DNA of 64,000 nt from Pseudomonadota bacterium. GTDB taxonomy: Bacteria > Pseudomonadota > Gammaproteobacteria > Xanthomonadales > SZUA-38. The position numbers and the translations under genes are program-made. The first letter of the stretch is position 1. Each line of letters starts with the position of its first letter. Shown piece after piece: positions 59,125 through 64,000 of the stretch. The notes beneath the pieces were generated by a model that worked only from the letters and a program-made list of their open reading frames with translations, did no database searches and was not told the origin of the DNA. The DNA is taken from positions 1 through 64,000 of the forward strand of contig JBCCCR010000036.1 of the NCBI GenBank assembly GCA_039033415.1, read 5' to 3'.

Positions 59125-62100
59125 ATGAAAAAACGTCACGGAAAGGCAGGATTAGTGGCAGCTTTGCTGCTGAGCGTAGCGGGGCTGGAATTGACCCAAG
59201 CGCATGAGCTCACGCCGCCGCCTGGGGTCGTGGCGCCTTTTGTTAGTCCTAACGAAGGCTACATTTTTTGGATAGACCCCATGCCAGTTCTACTCCCTTC
59301 TGGCCAGTTCAACACCGACTTTTACCCGCCGGCAAAGATTCTGCAGGACGTGGCGTCTATCGATCGCACCGGCCCATGGTCGATCGGGAATCCTCAGGGT
59401 TACGACCATGGCTATGAACTGCTCGGATTCCGGGAGCCAAACTTTAACGGTGGGCCGAGGTCATTCTTTTACTGGGACTGCGGAGAGGCTTGCAACGGCG
59501 GGATAGCGCAGGCCAGCCAGGTGGTTATGCCGAGCGAAACCTGGCGCGGCCTCTCTGAGTCTTGCGCAAGAAACACGCTCGGCCATGAGCTGATGCACAA
59601 GATTCAGCGCGCTTACTACACCGATACGGCCCCTGATAACCTCGGCACCTGGGTCATTGAGGGTCACGCCAGGGCGCTACAGGACAAGGTTTACGCTGAG
59701 TTTGACACGCTCCCAGAAACCGACTGCCGAACGATCTACGTTCAGCAGGTCAGAAACTATCTGCGGGTGGTCAACGGAGAGTCGCTTTGGGATCTGAGCT
59801 ACGACGCGGCGCTCTGGTGGACTTATCTGACGGAACAGTATGGCGAAGTCACTGTCGAGCCCTGGTATGGCGCAGACTTTCTGGTTACCTGGTACGACCT
59901 CGCGCTGCTGGCGGGGGAGAACGCCAACTCCTTTGACATCACCAACACCGCTATCCAGTTTTTTAACCCCTCAGAAACGATCACCTCAACCTACCGAAGC
60001 TTTGTGCTGGCCAACATCTTCAAAGATATGCGGCTGGACGGGTTCAGCGACGATTTCCTTCGTCGTTACACCTACGTCGACGAGCAGGCGCCTGGAGAAG
60101 ACCGTTATGCCGAGGTGAAGTTTGCTGACACCCTGCTGATCAGCAACGCGAGCACCGAAGACACCACCACCTTTTCAGCGTCCGACTTCGGCGTGCAGAA
60201 CTATCGGGTGGATATCTCCGCCTGTGGCGGCGGCCGGCCGGTACGGATCAGCTTCGAGCCATTTTCTGAGGTGCCGGTATTCGGCACGCCAATCAATCAG
60301 AACGGGGCTTGGGGGGTCATCGTCGGACAAAGCAACGATGAATCTCAAACGCTCTCCACCCAGCGCCCCGCCAAATACTTCAAAAAAGTCGACGAGCAGT
60401 GGGCGGTGAATTTCTTTCAGCCGTTTAACAACCCCTATGAAACCGTCTACGCCACGACCAGCGGCATCGGCGGTTCGGTCATCGGCACGCTGCGGGCGCA
60501 GTGCCTGCCGTTTCCGGATAACGGGTATACACCGGACGTACCGCTGGTGAACCCCCTCGATCCGGTAACGCCGGGGACGCCGCTGGGGCTCACTTATGGA
60601 GAAGTCTGTGCGGTGCCCAGCGCGCCGCTGCCCGGACTGGACCCCGCCGACTACACGATCGATGTCGGCGACGTTCCGGCCCGCGTGCTGGCCGCCACGC
60701 CGAGTGATGATGGCCATTGCCTGCTGGTGGAGTTTCCTGAACAGCCGGCGCCCGGCGTGTTCGATCTGACGGTTGGCCTGGCGGGACAGGAGGTGACCAT
60801 TCCCGGCGGCGTCGTTCACAACAACCCCAACCCGCAGGTGCTGATCGCCATCGACGCGTCCAGCTCAATGCTGGAACCGGTTGCCAATCCGAAGCTGGCA
60901 GACGTCCAGGCGCTGGTTGAAGGCTTTATCTTCGAGCGGGTGGAAGGCGCCGGCAGCGTGCCGCCCAACATCGGACTGCTGGAGTTTGCCGGGGACAATA
61001 TCGAGCCGAACACCGATGCGAGGATCCTGGCACCGCTGCAGGCGGCTGACCCGGATCATCTCGAGCGACTCAGCACCGGCCTTGACACGCTGACCAGCTC
61101 CGTTGGCGGGTTTACGGCGCTGGGTGACGCGCTTCTTGCGGCCGAGAGCCTCTACGCGGCGGCCGGAGATGGCGATCAGTCTCGCCACCTCGTGCTGATT
61201 GTCGATGGGCCAGAAAACGACGCTGTGCTCTGGGACGATATCCGCGACCAGATCATCGCTTCCGGCATCAACGTCCATACGATCGCTCTGGGTCCGCTGG
61301 CCGATCAGCCGCTGCTGTTCGATATCGCTCGGGCGACCGGTGGCAGCTACCGCTATGTCCACGTCGACGACAACCGAGCGGATATCGCTGCTTTCTCCCA
61401 GGCCTTGTCCGACATCGCCAACCTGCTTGCCGGCGCCGTTTCCATCGCCGAGGAAAACATTCCGCTGACGCCCGACGGCATCAACGAGTTTGGTTTTGAC
61501 GTACCCCGTCAGGCAGTTGGCTTGTTGCTGCCCGCTGTGCAGCAGGTCCGAGAAGCCGCTCGGCGCAGCGAGGCAGAGCTCGCTGAGCTCAACCTGACGG
61601 ATCCTAACGGCGTCAGATACTCTTTTGACCTCCTCGACAACACGGCAAATTTCGTCAAAATCCGCGCGCCGCGCGCCGGAACCCTTCCTGCCGGTCGCTG
61701 GGAGGCGACCTTAAACAGCAGCGAAACCGCTAGCGATGACCTCCAACTTTCAGTGGCGGCGCAGCTCGAGACTCCGCTGCTGTTCAGCGCGGGCATCACC
61801 CGGCCGGAGGCTGACGATCCCCTCGAGCCTGGCTTTCAGGAGGGTGACCCGGTACAGCTCAACGCCACGCTGGTAGATATCTGCGCGGCCAATCCCGACT
61901 GTGATCCGGGTCGGAAAGGCGGCGCTACGGCAAGAGTCATGGGTGGTGACGGCGAGGTACGCCAACTGAGTCTGGCACAGCCCGATACCGCAGGTACCGA
62001 GGCTGACGGAGAATCGGTTCGACGCTTCAGCTACACCCTGTTTCTGGCAGATGGATCACCGGTTCGAGCCAATGATGACGGCATGACCGGTGGTGTCGGC

Positions 62101-63321
62101 AGCTACACCATCGAATACGAGGTGCCGCTGGTTTACGACAAATTTACGGCGAGCGTTTTCCTGCGCGACGGCGTTGCGGTTGCTGACTCAGGTATTCGGA
62201 CCCGCGACAGTGACAGTGACGGCCTCCCTAATCCGTACGAGGCGCGAAAGTTTTGCCTGGAAGATGGCGTGGCTGATGGGGCGCTCGATTTGGATGACGA
62301 CGGCTTAACGAGTGTGGAGGAATATGAGGCCGGGACGGATCCCTGCAATCCGGATACGGACGGCGGCGGGGAGCTGGACGGCTCAGAGGTGGCGGCTGGG
62401 CGGGAGCCGCTCGACCGTTCAGACGACGCGGTCGACGGCATTCGTTACGCGCGGGTAGCTCACGAGGTGACTCACGACGATCCGCAAAGCTTCGCGTCTG
62501 CCTCGATCACCATTGAGTACGCTACCTATCCGAGCGTTGCCAACCTCGTGCTGAAACGCGGGCGCCCGGGCGGGTCCGTTGAAGCAATTGCTGACCTCTC
62601 ACCCGGCTCGGGCGCGCTCTACGTCGATACCAATCTGGAGGTAGGCGCTGAATACTGTTACCAGCTCGATCCGGAGGACGCGGCGGGCAACCGAGGGGCT
62701 TCCAGCCGCTGGTTCTGCGATATTGCTCGAAACGATCCCGCCCACCCGTGGGGAGATCTGCTGATCAACCGCGGCAGGCCGCGCACCGACAATCCCACGC
62801 TGAAGCTCGAGCTTTCTCTGTACAACAAGAGCGGTACCGGCAGCCAGATGCGCCTTGAAGGTGATGGGCTGGACACCGGCTGGATTGCGTTCGAGCCAAC
62901 GTTTGAGTTTCAGCATCCCGGCGTGAACGAGCCAACATCCGTGTCGGTCAGCGCTCAGTACCGCGACGCGGAGGGTCAGGTATCGAGGCATTACCTGGAG
63001 AGCATCGAGCTATGGCCGCCGCAGACGCTGGGCCGGCTCACGGGGCGGGCGCTGCTCGAAACCGTGTCGCCAACCGCCGGGGTAATGCTCCAGATCATGG
63101 ATGCCAGCTGGGAGCCGCCAGCCTACACCGACGTGGACGGTCAGTTTGTGTTTACCGATCTGTCTCCCGGAGACTACAGCGTGCTGGCCAGTCTGCTGGG
63201 CTGGGAAACCACCAGCAGCACCGGCTGGACCGTTACCGCCGGCGGCGAAACGGATGTCGGCGACATTGTGCTCGACGTCATCGTTGATCCGCTGTTTGCT
63301 GATGGGTTTGAGTCGCCCTGA
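59125..63321 (+). CDS. Giant secreted HExxH metalloprotease-like protein with von Willebrand A domain, calcium-binding repeats and FE-type tail
   Basis: The 1398-aa protein has a signal peptide (GLVAALLLSVAGLELTQA). An N-terminal domain carries HELMH (154-158) and E179 (WVIEGHA), a gluzincin-like zinc site. A von Willebrand A domain follows (about 570-770) with MIDAS motif DASSS (577-581), T in GGFTALG and D in LIVDGPE. Further on are thrombospondin type-3-like Asp-rich repeats (DSDSDGLPN, DLDDDGLTS, NPDTDGGGE; about 1030-1090), Ig-like domains and a carboxypeptidase-regulatory-like domain (TDVDGQFVFTDLSPGDYSV). It ends PLFADGFESP. GGAGG before ATG 59125 fixes the start. It is probably a calcium-dependent surface or secreted protease. 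Confidence 0.75.
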   Translation: MKKRHGKAGLVAALLLSVAGLELTQAHELTPPPGVVAPFVSPNEGYIFWIDPMPVLLPSGQFNTDFYPPAKILQDVASIDRTGPWSIGNPQGYDHGYELLGFREPNFNGGPRSFFYWDCGEACNGGIAQASQVVMPSETWRGLSESCARNTLGHELMHKIQRAYYTDTAPDNLGTWVIEGHARALQDKVYAEFDTLPETDCRTIYVQQVRNYLRVVNGESLWDLSYDAALWWTYLTEQYGEVTVEPWYGADFLVTWYDLALLAGENANSFDITNTAIQFFNPSETITSTYRSFVLANIFKDMRLDGFSDDFLRRYTYVDEQAPGEDRYAEVKFADTLLISNASTEDTTTFSASDFGVQNYRVDISACGGGRPVRISFEPFSEVPVFGTPINQNGAWGVIVGQSNDESQTLSTQRPAKYFKKVDEQWAVNFFQPFNNPYETVYATTSGIGGSVIGTLRAQCLPFPDNGYTPDVPLVNPLDPVTPGTPLGLTYGEVCAVPSAPLPGLDPADYTIDVGDVPARVLAATPSDDGHCLLVEFPEQPAPGVFDLTVGLAGQEVTIPGGVVHNNPNPQVLIAIDASSSMLEPVANPKLADVQALVEGFIFERVEGAGSVPPNIGLLEFAGDNIEPNTDARILAPLQAADPDHLERLSTGLDTLTSSVGGFTALGDALLAAESLYAAAGDGDQSRHLVLIVDGPENDAVLWDDIRDQIIASGINVHTIALGPLADQPLLFDIARATGGSYRYVHVDDNRADIAAFSQALSDIANLLAGAVSIAEENIPLTPDGINEFGFDVPRQAVGLLLPAVQQVREAARRSEAELAELNLTDPNGVRYSFDLLDNTANFVKIRAPRAGTLPAGRWEATLNSSETASDDLQLSVAAQLETPLLFSAGITRPEADDPLEPGFQEGDPVQLNATLVDICAANPDCDPGRKGGATARVMGGDGEVRQLSLAQPDTAGTEADGESVRRFSYTLFLADGSPVRANDDGMTGGVGSYTIEYEVPLVYDKFTASVFLRDGVAVADSGIRTRDSDSDGLPNPYEARKFCLEDGVADGALDLDDDGLTSVEEYEAGTDPCNPDTDGGGELDGSEVAAGREPLDRSDDAVDGIRYARVAHEVTHDDPQSFASASITIEYATYPSVANLVLKRGRPGGSVEAIADLSPGSGALYVDTNLEVGAEYCYQLDPEDAAGNRGASSRWFCDIARNDPAHPWGDLLINRGRPRTDNPTLKLELSLYNKSGTGSQMRLEGDGLDTGWIAFEPTFEFQHPGVNEPTSVSVSAQYRDAEGQVSRHYLESIELWPPQTLGRLTGRALLETVSPTAGVMLQIMDASWEPPAYTDVDGQFVFTDLSPGDYSVLASLLGWETTSSTGWTVTAGGETDVGDIVLDVIVDPLFADGFESP

Positions 63322-63454
63322 TCGACGCCTCGGGGCAGGCCACTGAAAAGCTGTTGTTCGGCGGCTCGAAGCGCCACAACGCCGTGGGCACAACTCTGAC
63401 CCGCGAGTTCGCTTGGGTTATAGTCCACGACGTTGCCTCATCGAGACTTCGACC

Positions 63455-64000
63455 TTGGACGACACCCCCACGACTCCGACCTTCGCGCCGACCAGTCGAC
63501 TGAATTTTGTGATCGGGATTTCGGCGATGGTGGTGTCGTTGGCATCGCTCTACGCGACGTTTCTTCAGGCCGGCTCGGCCGAGCGCCAGGTCAAGGCGAT
63601 GACCTATCCGCTCGTGCAATACAGCTCCGGGAACTACGATGTCGATAAGCAGGAGCAGGCCCTCTCCATGCGGCTGATCAACAACGGCGTTGGCCCGGCG
63701 ATCATCCACAGTACCCGCTATCAGTATGGTGACGAGCCGGTGGACGGGGTTTATGGATTTATCCGAGCCTGCTGCCTGGAGGCGGCGGAGGCGTTCCGAT
63801 CCCAGGATCGATCAGACCCGTCTGCCTCCATCATTACCTCGACTGACCGCAACGTGATTTTGCCGGCAAATGAAGATATCGATATCTTCTACCTGCTTCG
63901 GCGCCCCGAGAACGAAGATCTGTGGGAACTACTGAACCGCGAGCGACGCAAGCTCGGCGTGACGGTCTGCTACTGCTCTTTGCTCGATGAGTGTTACGAG
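63455..64000 (+). CDS. Membrane-anchored protein, N-terminal part (runs off right edge)
   Basis: An open frame from TTG 63455 continues past the window end. The first 180 residues show an N-terminal TM helix (LNFVIGISAMVVSLASLYAT) and a soluble domain (MTYPLVQYSSGNYDVD, MRLINNGVGPAIIHSTRYQY, VTVCYCSLLDECYE). The pattern 'single helix then NNGxGPAI' is common in uncharacterised periplasmic or cytoplasmic-face proteins. The start is uncertain: no ATG lies closer than 63527, which is inside the helix. No family assigned. Confidence 0.6.
   Translation, partial: MDDTPTTPTFAPTSRLNFVIGISAMVVSLASLYATFLQAGSAERQVKAMTYPLVQYSSGNYDVDKQEQALSMRLINNGVGPAIIHSTRYQYGDEPVDGVYGFIRACCLEAAEAFRSQDRSDPSASIITSTDRNVILPANEDIDIFYLLRRPENEDLWELLNRERRKLGVTVCYCSLLDECYE

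Noticed and set aside
1-64000. CRISPR arrays, rRNA operons and phage structural genes
   Set aside because: No regularly spaced repeats, rRNA-like sequence or phage proteins were seen.

Overview
The window looks like a chromosomal segment of a GC-rich (by eye about 60% GC) gammaproteobacterium. Evidence for this is SoxR with its cognate box, an AcrB-type RND pump, a DctPQM TRAP transporter, BrnTA and VapBC modules, and ECF sigma factors paired with TPR-bearing Ser/Thr kinases. The mix resembles Xanthomonadales/Lysobacterales such as Wenzhouxiangella; that placement is inference. No rRNA, CRISPR array or convincing tRNA was found.

Layout. 1-1.6 kb: end of an IS3-family element inserted in a DUF2075 gene that is coupled to a MazG-like pyrophosphohydrolase, then a DUF429 gene; this edge is visibly more AT-rich than the rest. 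1.7-9.5 kb: AraC regulator, a secreted G8/beta-helix protein, a DUF1028 protein, an ECF sigma/membrane protein pair, and a beta-helix protein with a PPC domain. 9.8-15.4 kb: BrnTA, an RND efflux pair, and VapBC. 15.7-25.1 kb: TPR protein, PhzF-like enzyme, GST, soxR with a 53-aa candidate target, TRAP transporter, methionine-synthase-like enzyme, and two membrane proteins. 25.2-44.9 kb: two Ser/Thr kinase-TPR loci, each divergent from a very large secreted protein, with two ECF sigma genes (one frameshifted), a degenerate clostripain-like secreted protein and a SARP-type regulator fused to an alpha/beta hydrolase. 44.9-58.8 kb: M28 peptidase/TetR pair, amidohydrolase/ECF pair, DUF2237, then a run of same-strand genes (S9 peptidase, VOC proteins, hydrolase, PhyH oxygenase, lipoprotein), followed by GFA and GST genes. 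59.1-63.3 kb: a 1398-aa secreted protein with HExxH, von Willebrand A and calcium-binding repeats. The right edge cuts a membrane-anchored protein.

Most interesting thread: five otherwise unrelated secreted proteins end in, or very near, the same short motif, roughly [ILV]-F-x-[DSN]-[GS]-F-E (LFRDSFE, LFSSGFE, IFGNGFE, VFRDSFE, LFADGFE), and a sixth carries a variant (LFSDSLE) just before a PPC domain. I do not recall a named C-terminal sorting signal with this consensus. Three of the five lie next to kinase or sigma genes, so a shared export or anchoring route under kinase/ECF control is a testable hypothesis.
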